From UBA1756 sp045222555 (GTDB taxonomy: Bacteria; Bacteroidota; Bacteroidia; Bacteroidales; WCHB1-69), in contig JBGUYY010000082.1 of assembly GCA_045222555.1 (NCBI GenBank), positions 1 to 64,000 on the forward strand: a stretch of 64,000 bases of DNA. The letters run 5' to 3'. Shown here one piece after another: positions 35,195-44,189 of this stretch. Each line of letters starts with the position of its first letter. Position 1 is the stretch's first letter. Made by a program: the position numbers and the translations under genes. The notes beneath the pieces were generated by a model that was given only the letters and a program-made list of their open reading frames with translations, did no database searches and was not told the origin of the DNA.

Positions 35195-36364
35195 TTACTT
35201 CCTCTTTTTCTTTAGCATTCGCGGATACTTGTCGTACCAATTATAGAAACAAAGTCCATACGTCCATTCAATGTAATCGGCAACGAAAAGGTGTGCTTTG
35301 ATACTGACGCCAAGGATATGATTCCGTTTCGGTCCGAGTAGAAACTGCAATCCCACCCTTTCGTAAAAAGGCTGGTAGAAGCTGTAGTAGCGGCCGAGGT
35401 AAAAACCTGCAGAGGTGTGCAGCACCAGCCGCGAGAAGGTGACATCGAAAGCCGCAAAGACAGCGGGCAGGAAGCATTTCCCCTCTTTGCGATCCTCTTC
35501 CGACAAATAGGTCAGCACCTCACGGTTATAGAAGAGGTCGAAGCCACCGCCGTAACGGAACTTCGGATGAGGCTGACGCAAATAACCGACCTCCAACGTG
35601 GTGGCAAAACAGTACGGCGGCCGGTCGGCTTTGGAAAGGGTGAATTCCGCCCGCGACTGCTTAGTACCCGGCGCCACAAAGAAATAGAGCCTGTTGATCG
35701 GGCGGAATTGCGTAATGGTGTCGATGGTGTGAATGGTTTCCAGCTGCTCATACAGTCGGCAACGCACCCCTGCCTTCACCGTCACCCCATTAATGCCATA
35801 GTTGGGCAGCGAAAGCACCCCATTGGAGGAGTGTGAAAAGTCGCCAGCCAACAACAAATCCGTATGCTTCGACAAACGAGCGGTGATGCCCATCGAGATA
35901 TCCAAATGAACACTGGCATGCCCCCCCACAAAAACATTCTCAGGATTGGTATAGAAATTATACTTTTTGGTCCAGAAGTTGACGCCAGCGCCGAGCTTGT
36001 AGAAGAAAGTAAACTTGGGCTTCCGCACAAAATAACCATTGAGGAAACCGAAAACGGCGAACTTCTCGCCGATGCTCTCACGGTTGAAATGGCTGTACCT
36101 CACAGCCACGCCATAACTCGGATAATGGAACCATTGCTCCCACTCCTTGCTACCGTCCGTTTGCCGTCCAACGCACACATCCACCCCACACAAATCGGTC
36201 TGCCACAGCCACGAAACCTCCTTGAAGTTGGGCAATACGCGTCCATAGCGAATGGAGGGTTCCACATACCACAGATTTTTTGTCTGCCCACACAAAAAAG
36301 AAGTTTGCAGCAAAAGGACAAGCCCTATCAGCAGCCGCTGCCAAAGTGTCGCACCCCATCTCAT
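35195..36364 (-). CDS. PagL-like acyloxyacyl hydrolase/lipid A deacylase family barrel
   Basis: A 389-residue exported protein (signal to FLCGQ) with beta-barrel strands throughout. Near the middle, AGDFSHSSNGVLSLPN carries the His-x-Ser-Asn pattern of PagL-type lipid A 3-O-deacylases; the region PSIRYGRVLPN to GINGVTVKAG matches the Bacteroidota acyloxyacyl-hydrolase family, and a ~180-residue C-terminal extension is more variable. It probably removes an acyl chain from lipid A in the outer membrane. ATG 36364 overlaps the LpxH stop as TGATG with GGAGG just upstream, so translation is coupled. Confidence 0.8.
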   Translation of the reverse strand: MRWGATLWQRLLIGLVLLLQTSFLCGQTKNLWYVEPSIRYGRVLPNFKEVSWLWQTDLCGVDVCVGRQTDGSKEWEQWFHYPSYGVAVRYSHFNRESIGEKFAVFGFLNGYFVRKPKFTFFYKLGAGVNFWTKKYNFYTNPENVFVGGHASVHLDISMGITARLSKHTDLLLAGDFSHSSNGVLSLPNYGINGVTVKAGVRCRLYEQLETIHTIDTITQFRPINRLYFFVAPGTKQSRAEFTLSKADRPPYCFATTLEVGYLRQPHPKFRYGGGFDLFYNREVLTYLSEEDRKEGKCFLPAVFAAFDVTFSRLVLHTSAGFYLGRYYSFYQPFYERVGLQFLLGPKRNHILGVSIKAHLFVADYIEWTYGLCFYNWYDKYPRMLKKKRK

Positions 36365-37188
36365 CACTTCACCTCCTCAGTGTCCGCCGACTTTTCCGGC
36401 AGAACGTCAGTGGGAAAGGCGAGCAGCTGCACCTCGCCATCCACCCACTGCAGGTAGGTGAAGTGCGTAAGCCAATCACCCGTATTATAATAGGTAATAT
36501 TTTCTGTTACAGACACTTCCATAGGAAGATGACGGTGACCGTACACCACCACTTCGATAGGATGGCTAGTAACGCATTGACGGATGTGTTCCAAGGTGGC
36601 CTGCTCCTGCTTCCGGGCGCGCTCCTCATGCTTGGCTGACGTACCGCTGCTCTGCGCCCGGCTGCCACGCGAGCAGGCCCGTGCGATGGCGAAGGCCCAG
36701 CGAGGCGGCAACGCACCATATAGCGCAATGTGGGGACGGAAAGCGAACACTCTCTTGATGAACAAATACCCCTTGTCCTTCGGATCCAACCCATCGCCAT
36801 GCCCCACCAGACAAAGTTTTCCGTTAATCTCAAAAAGCTGTTCTTCCCGAAAAATCTTCATTCCCAACTCCTTCTCAAAATAATCCTTCACCCACATGTC
36901 GTGATTGCCCGTAAAGAAATAAATCTCCGTTCCTTTCTTTCTCATTTCTAATAATTTAGAAAAGAAGAGATAATAACCTTTCGGCACCACATCTTTATAT
37001 TCGAACCAAAAATCGAAAATATCGCCCAACAAAAACAGATGGTCGGCCTGCGGCGCAATCTTTTCGAGCCATTGCACCACACGCACTTCCCGTTCGCGGC
37101 TCGCTTCGGCATTAGGAGCACCAAAATGGAAGTCAGAGGCGAAGAAGGCGTTTCCGCTGATGACGATAGGAGAATTTGTGGAGGACAC
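36364..37188 (-). CDS. lpxH: UDP-2,3-diacylglucosamine diphosphatase, LpxH-like
   Basis: A 274-residue calcineurin-like phosphoesterase. All metal-site motifs are present: FASDFHFGAP, LLGDIFDFWFEY, TGNHDMW, LVGHGD and VYGHRHLPME. The FDFWFEY signature is characteristic of LpxH, which splits UDP-2,3-diacylglucosamine to lipid X in lipid A synthesis. The GTG at 37188 is chosen because an upstream ATG at 37260 lies across the divergent ligA promoter; this choice is uncertain. It is coupled to the PagL-like gene, giving a lipid A maker/trimmer pair. Confidence 0.85.
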   Translation of the reverse strand: MSSTNSPIVISGNAFFASDFHFGAPNAEASREREVRVVQWLEKIAPQADHLFLLGDIFDFWFEYKDVVPKGYYLFFSKLLEMRKKGTEIYFFTGNHDMWVKDYFEKELGMKIFREEQLFEINGKLCLVGHGDGLDPKDKGYLFIKRVFAFRPHIALYGALPPRWAFAIARACSRGSRAQSSGTSAKHEERARKQEQATLEHIRQCVTSHPIEVVVYGHRHLPMEVSVTENITYYNTGDWLTHFTYLQWVDGEVQLLAFPTDVLPEKSADTEEVK

Positions 37189-37234
37189 GTGTTCAGATTT
37201 TGACTTTGTTAACGAATGAATGAAAAGATTATTG

Positions 37235-37242
37235 TAAATTTG
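37235..37242 (+). promoter_or_regulatory. Bacteroidetes -7 box for the ligA operon
   Basis: TAAATTTGC, about 20 bp before ATG 37263. Confidence 0.7.
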
Positions 37243-37262
37243 CAACCGAAAAATCCACATTC

Positions 37263-39305
37263 ATGAATCCTATAGAAGAAGAGATTATCCGACTCACCGC
37301 AGAGCTTAACCGCCACAACTACAACTACTACATGCTGGACGCGCCCGTCATCAGCGACTATGAGTTCGACCAGCTGCTGCGCCATCTGCAAGAGTTGGAG
37401 AAGGCGCATCCCGAGTTCATGCAGCCCGACAGTCCCACGCAGCGGGTGGGCGGCACCGTGACGAAACGCTTCGAGACCGTGAAGCATGTCTATCCGATGC
37501 TGTCGCTCGGCAACACCTACTCGGAAGAGGAGCTGCTGGAGTTCGACAACCGGATCCGCACCCTCCTCAACGCTGATATTGAATACGTTTGCGAGCTGAA
37601 ATACGACGGTCTCGCCATCAGCATACAGTACGAACACGGCGTGATGAAACGGGCGGTGACGCGCGGCGACGGCACGCAGGGCGACGATGTGACGGCCAAC
37701 GTGCGCACCATCGCCACGGTACCGCTGCGCCTGCAAGGCGACAACTATCCCGACTTTTTCGAGGTGCGTGGCGAAATCCTGATGACCTTCGCCCGCTTCG
37801 AGGCCCTGAACCGCGAGCGTGAAGAGATCGGGGAACCGCCGTTTGCCAATCCACGCAATGCCGCATCGGGCACGCTGAAACTGCAAGAGAGCGCCGAGGT
37901 GGCCCGCCGCGGCCTCGACTTCCGCCCCTACTACCTGATGGGCGAAAACCTCCCCTACCCCACCCACTACGACAGTCTGCTGCACCTTAAACAGTGGGGT
38001 TTCCGCAGCGGAGACGTGCTGCAAAAAGCCGCTAACATCCACGAAGTCATCAACTTCATGCATCTGTGGGACCAGAAACGGCAGGAACTCAACTTTCCCA
38101 TCGACGGTATCGTCATCAAGGTTAACAGCTACGCGCTGCAGCAGCAGTTGGGCATGACCGCCAAGAATCCGCGATGGGCCATCGCCTATAAGTTCAAGGC
38201 AGAAAAGCAGTCCACCAAACTGTTAAGCATTGATTATCAAGTGGGTCGCACCGGCATCGTGACTCCTGTAGCCAACCTGACGCCCGTGCCACTCGCCGGC
38301 ACCATCGTGAAACGCGCCACCCTGCACAACGCCGACGTGATGGCCGCCCTCGACATCCGCGAAGGCGACCACCTGTTTGTGGAAAAGGGCGGCGAGATCA
38401 TCCCCAAGATTGTCGGCGTGGACCTCGACAAACGACTACCCGACGCACAACCCGTGCAGTTCGTGACCCGCTGTCCCGAATGCGGCGCGCAACTGGTGCG
38501 CAACGAGGATGAGGCCGGCACCTTCTGTCCCAACGAACTGCACTGCCCGCCCCAAATCAAGGGACGGCTCGAGCACTTCATCGGGCGCAAGGCCATGAAC
38601 CTCGACTCGCTCGGCGAAGGGAAAATAGAGATGTTGTATGAGAATGGATTGGTGAAGAATATCGCTGATTTCTACTCACTTACTTTCGACCAACTGCTCG
38701 GCATCGAGAAAAAGTTTGCCGCAGAAGAGGGCAAGGCAGAGCGGGTGGTGAGTTTCCGTGAGAAGACCGTGCAGAACATCCTGTCGGGCATCCACGAATC
38801 GCTGACGGTGCCGTTCGAGCGCGTGCTGTTCGCCATCGGCATCCGCTACGTGGGCGAAACGACGGCCAAAAAGTTGGCACGCCATTTCCAGAATATCGAC
38901 CGCCTGTCGTCGGCCACCAAAGAGGAGCTGATGGAGGTGAACGATGTAGGCGACCGCGTGGCCGACAGTATCATCGACTATTTCAACAATCCTGAAAATC
39001 TGGAGATTATCATCCGGCTGCGCAACGCGGGACTCCAGTTCGAGCTGTCGGAAGAGGCCGCGCCCGTTTCCGACGTGCTGGCCGGCAAGAGCATCGTGGT
39101 CAGCGGCGTGTTCACCATCTCGCGCGACGAAATCAAACAGATGGTGGAGCAGTACGGGGGCAAAAACGTGTCGTCTATCTCCAAAAACACCAGCTACGTG
39201 CTGGCCGGCGAGAAAATGGGACCCGAAAAGAAGAAAAAAGCTGAGTCGCTGGGCATCCCCATCATCTCAGAGACAGAATTTTATCAAATGATTGGGAAAG
39301 AATGA
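37263..39305 (+). CDS. ligA: NAD-dependent DNA ligase
   Basis: A 680-residue ligase with the full domain set: Ia (YYMLDAPVISDYEFDQLL), adenylation with Lys in CELKYDGLAIS, the OB fold, a four-Cys zinc finger (CPECGAQL and CPNELHC), helix-hairpin-helix repeats (GIRYVGETTAKKL, VNDVGDRVADSI) and a C-terminal BRCT (VVSGVFTISRDEIKQMVEQYGG). It seals nicks using NAD. The next gene overlaps its stop by 4 bp (ATGA). Confidence 0.97.
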   Translation: MNPIEEEIIRLTAELNRHNYNYYMLDAPVISDYEFDQLLRHLQELEKAHPEFMQPDSPTQRVGGTVTKRFETVKHVYPMLSLGNTYSEEELLEFDNRIRTLLNADIEYVCELKYDGLAISIQYEHGVMKRAVTRGDGTQGDDVTANVRTIATVPLRLQGDNYPDFFEVRGEILMTFARFEALNREREEIGEPPFANPRNAASGTLKLQESAEVARRGLDFRPYYLMGENLPYPTHYDSLLHLKQWGFRSGDVLQKAANIHEVINFMHLWDQKRQELNFPIDGIVIKVNSYALQQQLGMTAKNPRWAIAYKFKAEKQSTKLLSIDYQVGRTGIVTPVANLTPVPLAGTIVKRATLHNADVMAALDIREGDHLFVEKGGEIIPKIVGVDLDKRLPDAQPVQFVTRCPECGAQLVRNEDEAGTFCPNELHCPPQIKGRLEHFIGRKAMNLDSLGEGKIEMLYENGLVKNIADFYSLTFDQLLGIEKKFAAEEGKAERVVSFREKTVQNILSGIHESLTVPFERVLFAIGIRYVGETTAKKLARHFQNIDRLSSATKEELMEVNDVGDRVADSIIDYFNNPENLEIIIRLRNAGLQFELSEEAAPVSDVLAGKSIVVSGVFTISRDEIKQMVEQYGGKNVSSISKNTSYVLAGEKMGPEKKKKAESLGIPIISETEFYQMIGKE

Positions 39306-40405
39306 AGGAGATCGCCATCATCGGAGCTGGGGCAGCCGGACTTTTCGCCGCCAAAAAGTTGTCGCAACGCGGCGATGTGCAGGCAACGGTGTACGAGCGT
39401 TCGCCCAAGGCAGGAACCAAGTTGCGGGCATCGGGCGGTGGACGTGCCAACATTCTTAATACCAATATTTTACCACATCATTATAATGATGAAAATTTTA
39501 TAAAAAAAGTATTAGAAAAAGCTGACTACGACACCCTCCGCAGCGAATTTGAAGCGATGGGATTGAAAACCATGGCCGATGAGGAGGGGCGGGTATATCC
39601 CTCCACCCTTTTCGCCCCTACGGTGGTGAATGTGCTGCTCGCCCAACTCGGCACGAAGGTGAACATCCGCTACGAAACGCCCGTTCTTTCGCTGAAATCG
39701 GTGAAAGGGAAATGGTACATCAACGATGAGGGGAAGGCTTACGACACGGTCATCATGGCATCGGGATCTCCAGCAGGAATGGTCGTGCAGAAACAGAAAG
39801 GATACAACCATTATCTTTCTGATATTCAAATCAAAACCAAAAAGCTCTCCCCTTCCCTCACCGGATTCCGCATTCAACATTACCCGAAATCGCTTTTCGG
39901 CTGTCGGGTAAGAGCGGAGGTTTCACTTTTTGCCCAAAATCAATTGATTTTTAAAGAAAAAGGCGAGGTGATTTTTAAAGAAGATGGCATCTCTGGAATT
40001 GTAATTCTCAATGCTTCAGCTTATTATAATAGATTAGAAAACAAAGACCACTGTCATCTGTCGCTCAACTTGCTGCCCGACGACACCCAAACGGATGTGA
40101 AGCGGCATGAGGAGCAGTTTGGTTCGTTGGCGGGCATTCTTCATCCTAAATTATGCCAATTATACGAGCATCATCCTTTCGATTTAAGAGATTTTAAGAT
40201 GGAGATAGAGGGACTTTACGGAATCGACTCTGCGCAGGTGTGCAGCGGCGGTATCCTCACCTCCGAACTCACCCCTGATTTTCAGCTCAAAAGGCACCCC
40301 GGACTTTACGCCATCGGCGAGATGGTGGACATTGACGGGGTGTGTGGCGGCTATAACCTGTTTTTCGCGTTTGCCAGCGCGCTCATCGCAACTGCAAAGC
40401 TATGA
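39302..40405 (+). CDS. BaiN/HI0933-like flavoprotein
   Basis: A 367-residue FAD-dependent oxidoreductase. The FAD motif is GAGAAGLFAAKKLS, ASGGGRANILNTN matches the family GGGRCN segment, and the C-terminal FAD loop is GEMVDIDGVCGGYNLFFAFASA. HI0933-like proteins are widespread with no firm general function (BaiN is one bile-acid-linked member). It is slightly shorter than the usual ~400. It is translationally coupled to ligA upstream and to the next gene downstream by ATGA overlaps. Confidence 0.88.
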   Translation: MKEIAIIGAGAAGLFAAKKLSQRGDVQATVYERSPKAGTKLRASGGGRANILNTNILPHHYNDENFIKKVLEKADYDTLRSEFEAMGLKTMADEEGRVYPSTLFAPTVVNVLLAQLGTKVNIRYETPVLSLKSVKGKWYINDEGKAYDTVIMASGSPAGMVVQKQKGYNHYLSDIQIKTKKLSPSLTGFRIQHYPKSLFGCRVRAEVSLFAQNQLIFKEKGEVIFKEDGISGIVILNASAYYNRLENKDHCHLSLNLLPDDTQTDVKRHEEQFGSLAGILHPKLCQLYEHHPFDLRDFKMEIEGLYGIDSAQVCSGGILTSELTPDFQLKRHPGLYAIGEMVDIDGVCGGYNLFFAFASALIATAKL

Positions 40406-41964
40406 CCGAGATACAGATTTCCAACATCCGCATTCCCGTCACCGTTCCGCAGGAGCGGCTTCGCGACATGGTGCTTCAGAAATTCGCCATTGAAGAGGAT
40501 AATGTTTTGGATTTCAAAATCTTGCGTGCGTCAGTAGATGCTCGAAAGAAGAGCGATGTGGTGTATGATTATCGGGTGCGATTATCCCTAAAAAGTGTTA
40601 ATGATACGTTGCTGAAACATCTTGATGTGAAACTTTACGAGCCGCCCGCGCCAATGCAATATCCGAAATGGCCGCATCAGCTGCGTCCGGTGGTCGTGGG
40701 TTTCGGTCCCGCCGGGATGTTCGCAGCCCTCTACCTGGCCCGCTGCGGGGCGCGTCCTATTGTGGTGGAACGCGGCAGCTGCATTGAAGCGCGCAAGCAG
40801 GAGGTGCAGAAGTTCATGAAAGAGCGCGTGTTGGACCCCGACTCGAACGTGCAGTTCGGCGAGGGCGGCGCCGGCACCTTCTCCGACGGCAAGCTCACCA
40901 CCAACCTGCACAACGAGCACATCGGCTTTGTGCTGGAGGAGTTCTACCGGCACGGCGCCACCGAGGATGTCACCTACGCCGCGCAGCCCCATGTGGGCAC
41001 CGACTACTTGGAGAAGGTGGTGCGCAACATCCGCCAGGAAATCATCGAGCTGGGCGGCGAAGTCCACTTCAACACCTGCTTCACCGACTACACCTCCCAC
41101 CCCGACCATCATCTTACCATACTTTGTAACAACGATTTACAATTTGAAACCCAGCATCTTCTGCTCTGCCTGGGGCATTCAGCCCGCGACACCATCCGCC
41201 ATCTTTACCAAAAAGGATTGGAGATGGAGCCCAAGAGTTTCTCCATTGGCGTGCGGGTGGAACATTTGCAGAAGAAGGTGAACGCCATGCAATACGGCCG
41301 CTTCGCTTCCTGTCTGCCGCCGGCCTCTTACAAGGGGGCGGTACATCTGAAGGAGCGCGGCGTATATACATTCTGTATGTGTCCGGGCGGCACCGTGATG
41401 GCCTCGGCGAGCGAGCCGAACACCATTGTCACCAACGGCATGAGCGAGAAGAGCCGCGACAAGGCCAACGCCAACAGCGCGCTGTTGGTGAGCGTGGAGC
41501 CTTCCGACTTCTACCGCGAGTCGCCGCTCGATGGCTTAGACTATCAGGAGGTTTTCGAGCGCAAGGCCTTCGAGGTGGCCCGCGACTACCGGGCTCCTGC
41601 CAACCTGATGCGCGAGTTTTTGGCCGGCAAGGTGGCCACTGCCCCTCGGAGTGTGAAGCCGTCGTACCCGCACGGCGTGGTGTTCTGCGACCTGAAGCGC
41701 TGTCTGCCCGACTATGTGGTGGCGGCCCTGCGCGAGGCGGTGCCGCAGTTCGACCGCCGACTGCGCGGCTTCAACGATCCAGATGCGGTGCTGACGGGTG
41801 TGGAGACGCGCTCCTCCTCGCCGGTGCGGATTTTACGCAACGAGCTACGCCAAAGCAACATAGAAGGCATCTATCCTGTCGGGGAAGGGGCGGGCTACGC
41901 AGGGGGCATCACCTCCGCCGCCATCGACGGGCTGCGGACTGCTATTGCGATAGCTGGGGAGTAA
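40402..41964 (+). CDS. COG2509-type FAD-dependent dehydrogenase
   Basis: A 520-residue uncharacterised flavoprotein. An N-terminal alpha/beta domain of about 90 residues (ISNIRIPVTVPQERLRDM) precedes the FAD motif VVGFGPAGMFAALYLARCGARP; NVQFGEGGAGTFSDGKLTT, LLCLGHSARDT, FCMCPGGTVMASASE and YPVGEGAGYAGGITSAAIDG are family blocks. No tested reaction is known to me. It is third in the ligA operon, overlapping its neighbour by 4 bp. Confidence 0.88.
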   Translation: MTEIQISNIRIPVTVPQERLRDMVLQKFAIEEDNVLDFKILRASVDARKKSDVVYDYRVRLSLKSVNDTLLKHLDVKLYEPPAPMQYPKWPHQLRPVVVGFGPAGMFAALYLARCGARPIVVERGSCIEARKQEVQKFMKERVLDPDSNVQFGEGGAGTFSDGKLTTNLHNEHIGFVLEEFYRHGATEDVTYAAQPHVGTDYLEKVVRNIRQEIIELGGEVHFNTCFTDYTSHPDHHLTILCNNDLQFETQHLLLCLGHSARDTIRHLYQKGLEMEPKSFSIGVRVEHLQKKVNAMQYGRFASCLPPASYKGAVHLKERGVYTFCMCPGGTVMASASEPNTIVTNGMSEKSRDKANANSALLVSVEPSDFYRESPLDGLDYQEVFERKAFEVARDYRAPANLMREFLAGKVATAPRSVKPSYPHGVVFCDLKRCLPDYVVAALREAVPQFDRRLRGFNDPDAVLTGVETRSSSPVRILRNELRQSNIEGIYPVGEGAGYAGGITSAAIDGLRTAIAIAGE

Positions 41965-42009
41965 AACATCCACTATCGTTAATTTAATATAATCCATACT
42001 ACTGAAAAC

Positions 42010-42669
42010 ATGGAGAATCCTACAGACAAACAGAAAGGGAAAGAAAAACCATTATTTAAACACAAAACCGCGCTTGTTTTGACAGTGTTAACCGTGGTTT
42101 TATGGGTGACTTTCGCCACTGTTAGGTTGCTTTTGCCAAAGTTCACGCATTTGGCATATATGGGCGACGGTTGGCTGCTCATAGCGGCCACAATACTCAC
42201 TTCCGTGACATGTGCTTGTTGGTTTCATATACTTTCTAAACCATGGCATCCTATTGGGAAGGTTGTGTTATGGATAGTCTATCCCGTGCTTACACTCTTT
42301 TGGTTATTTTGCATTTTGTTTGGATATGGGTATTTGGAACGGGATATTCTGACAGACAGATCCATAAAAGCCACAAATGATGAACATTACGTGCTTCATC
42401 GCAACTTTGATGGCACTGTCAACCTTACTTCATTATACCACCGACAAGGTTTTCTCGAAAAGGAGGTCTGTTGGCTCGACTTCTACTCCCCCTACACTTC
42501 AAAGGAGACTCTTCAGGTTTATGAAGATTTAGATGTCATTGTTTTCGAATACTTTGATGATTATTCAAAGCAAGGCCAAAAAGACCTGTATCATTTCAAT
42601 GGAGATTTGTATGAAGGGGCGGCGCGGGATTCTGTTTTATGCCTGCTCCCTCCTTCTAAATCAGAATAA
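42010..42669 (+). CDS. Membrane protein of unknown function
   Basis: A 219-residue protein with three hydrophobic helices in the first ~115 residues (LVLTVLTVVLWVTFATVRLL, WLLIAATILTSVTCACWFHIL, IVYPVLTLFWLFCILFGYGYL) and a soluble C-terminal domain of about 100 residues rich in Tyr/Asp (VIVFEYFDDYSKQGQKDLYHF). No family recognised, and no -7 box seen. Its overall plan, short helices then a folded tail, is like that of the next gene, but the tails do not look alike. Confidence 0.6.
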   Translation: MENPTDKQKGKEKPLFKHKTALVLTVLTVVLWVTFATVRLLLPKFTHLAYMGDGWLLIAATILTSVTCACWFHILSKPWHPIGKVVLWIVYPVLTLFWLFCILFGYGYLERDILTDRSIKATNDEHYVLHRNFDGTVNLTSLYHRQGFLEKEVCWLDFYSPYTSKETLQVYEDLDVIVFEYFDDYSKQGQKDLYHFNGDLYEGAARDSVLCLLPPSKSE

Positions 42670-42690
42670 AATATCGTAGGAGTAAGATAC

Positions 42691-43458
42691 TTAATTCTCC
42701 TCCAGCACTTTCCATAAATCATCATCAAAATATCCGTTGTTATCAGATTCTATAGAACAAGCGCAGTCCGCTTTTACGGGATGCGACGGATAGACCGTAT
42801 GATAGAGTACGACACGGCTTTCAAGGGGCATTCCTTCCAGAGGGTCCTTGTCACCCGTGAGGCGCATTCCCAGCACCAAGGCGGGGTCGTGCAACGGCGC
42901 TCTCCAGCCATCGAAAATACAAATGCGGGTGTGATAACGGAAATGCATTCCCAAGATGCGTTCCGTCATCGGATTTTTGGTGGCATATTCTTCATTCTGA
43001 ATCTTTTTGGCGGCACTGGAGAACAACAATGCCGACACAATGGCACCCACCACACATAAGGTAACGCCGCTAAAATACCAGATTCTGACAACGTTACGGA
43101 CAGGATGCACCACATTCTTCCAAATCAACAAGAAAAGAAACCATATTGGCACAGGGAACAGCAATATTCCCCATTCCAAGAAAAGCAACCAATAGGCGTA
43201 AACACCGGTACTAATGCCGCAAATCAGCGCATTAACCTGCCAAAAGCGAGTGCGTTCAATCCACGTGAAGGTGATAATGTTAATGAAACAGATGATTTGC
43301 AATATCATTGCCCAGGGGACAAAGACACAAAAACCACCATTAATTGTGACATTAATCAATATGGAAACAACAATGAGAATTGCATTCACAATAGGGAACT
43401 TACGGTCCCATTTCTTCTGATCGCCAAGCTGCTGAAAGAAAAGACGGATATTTTTCAT
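42691..43458 (-). CDS. Membrane protein of unknown function
   Basis: A 255-residue protein with four hydrophobic helices (about 25-160) and a soluble C-terminal part of about 90 residues that looks like a lipocalin- or Ig-free domain (RICIFDGWRAPLHDPALVLGMRL). The tail is acidic with one CAC pair. ATG 43458 (MKNIRLFFQQ) is chosen; a longer reading to 43620 would run into a repetitive element. Convergent with the gene at 42010. Function unknown. Confidence 0.6.
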   Translation of the reverse strand: MKNIRLFFQQLGDQKKWDRKFPIVNAILIVVSILINVTINGGFCVFVPWAMILQIICFINIITFTWIERTRFWQVNALICGISTGVYAYWLLFLEWGILLFPVPIWFLFLLIWKNVVHPVRNVVRIWYFSGVTLCVVGAIVSALLFSSAAKKIQNEEYATKNPMTERILGMHFRYHTRICIFDGWRAPLHDPALVLGMRLTGDKDPLEGMPLESRVVLYHTVYPSHPVKADCACSIESDNNGYFDDDLWKVLEEN

Positions 43459-43775
43459 GGAAATCATTGATGAACTACCTTGGGAATAACGGATGACATA
43501 AACGGAATATTGCAAGGAGTATTTGACTTTTGAATCAATAGTGCTAAGAGGCCGAATCAGACATGGGTGATTTCGTGACGCGCTCCCAGAGGGAGAAATT
43601 TTCAATAACTCCGCATGCAATGTGGGGTGCGGACAAGGCCATCCATATCATAGCGTGCAGGAAGCACGCGCTTACATTCATCCATTGAGAACGCGTGCCC
43701 GTTCGCCCTAAATAAAAAAAATTAGACTTTAAGACATCACAAGTTTAACGTACTCGAAATATCAAGTAATAAAAA
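43459..43775. other. Intergenic stretch holding repeat copies
   Basis: About 317 bp with no gene. It contains the first 122-bp direct repeat (43578-43699), then AT-rich sequence and one 36-bp repeat copy (43744-43779) at the stop of the next gene. I see no promoter with the TAnnTTTG box here. Confidence 0.7.
43578..43699. repeat. 122-bp structured direct repeat, copy 1
   Basis: Same length as, and 113/122 identical to, the copy at 45182-45303. It contains hairpins: TGCAATGTGGGG pairs partly with the preceding CCGCATG region, and GCGTGC pairs with GCACGC around AGGAA. It is REP-like in design. Confidence 0.8.
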
Positions 43776-43779
43776 CTAT
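43744..43779. repeat. 36-bp direct repeat, copy 1
   Basis: Begins TTTAACGTACTCGAAATATC and is 33/36 identical to 44136-44171. It ends on the stop codon of the lipoprotein gene. Confidence 0.75.
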
Positions 43780-44090
43780 TTCTCCCTGCAAGTGGTGTTA
43801 TAGTGTAGGCGGAGTCCTACTTCAGGATGGTCAACCCCGACAGAGTCGTAATAGTTGAGCGATTCGCAGTCGTCAGACTGGAGAAGCGTGTCATAAATGT
43901 ATGTCTTGGGTTGGACTACTATGTCAGATTTATCATAGTAACCCCCTCCTGAAGCGAGCCATGCTGCCGAGTCCACTACTTCGTTGGCGATACCGCTTGC
44001 ACATTCACAAAGATGCTCTTTCTTGCAGCCCGTGACCATAATGGCCAGTGCGACAGTGACAAAATACAATGGAATTAGAATTTTTTTCAT
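43776..44090 (-). CDS. Small Cys-rich lipoprotein
   Basis: A 104-residue lipoprotein (MKKILIPLYFVTVALAIMVTGC, lipobox MVTGC). The mature part has six Cys including CECASG near its start and TTCREK at the end, with a YDKSDIVVQPKTYIYDTLL beta segment. The spacing suggests disulfides and a small extracytoplasmic binding or anchor role, but no family is recognised. It sits between the two 36-bp repeat copies and within the 122-bp repeat pair. Confidence 0.65.
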   Translation of the reverse strand: MKKILIPLYFVTVALAIMVTGCKKEHLCECASGIANEVVDSAAWLASGGGYYDKSDIVVQPKTYIYDTLLQSDDCESLNYYDSVGVDHPEVGLRLHYNTTCREK

Positions 44091-44135
44091 GTGGTAAGGA
44101 TTTATATTAACTTTTCAATTCTCAGTTTTCAGTGT

Positions 44136-44171
44136 TTTAACGTACTCGAAATATCAGGTCATAAAAACTGT
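44136..44171. repeat. 36-bp direct repeat, copy 2
   Basis: 33/36 identical to 43744-43779. It lies 18 bp after the stop codon of the barrel gene, so both copies mark minus-strand 3' ends. Confidence 0.75.
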
Positions 44172-44189
44172 TGGTGACGGTGAAATCAG

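Noticed and set aside
37188..37260. An N-terminal extension of the LpxH-like gene
   Set aside because: It lies across the divergent ligA promoter and adds no conserved sequence; the GTG start is preferred but not proven.
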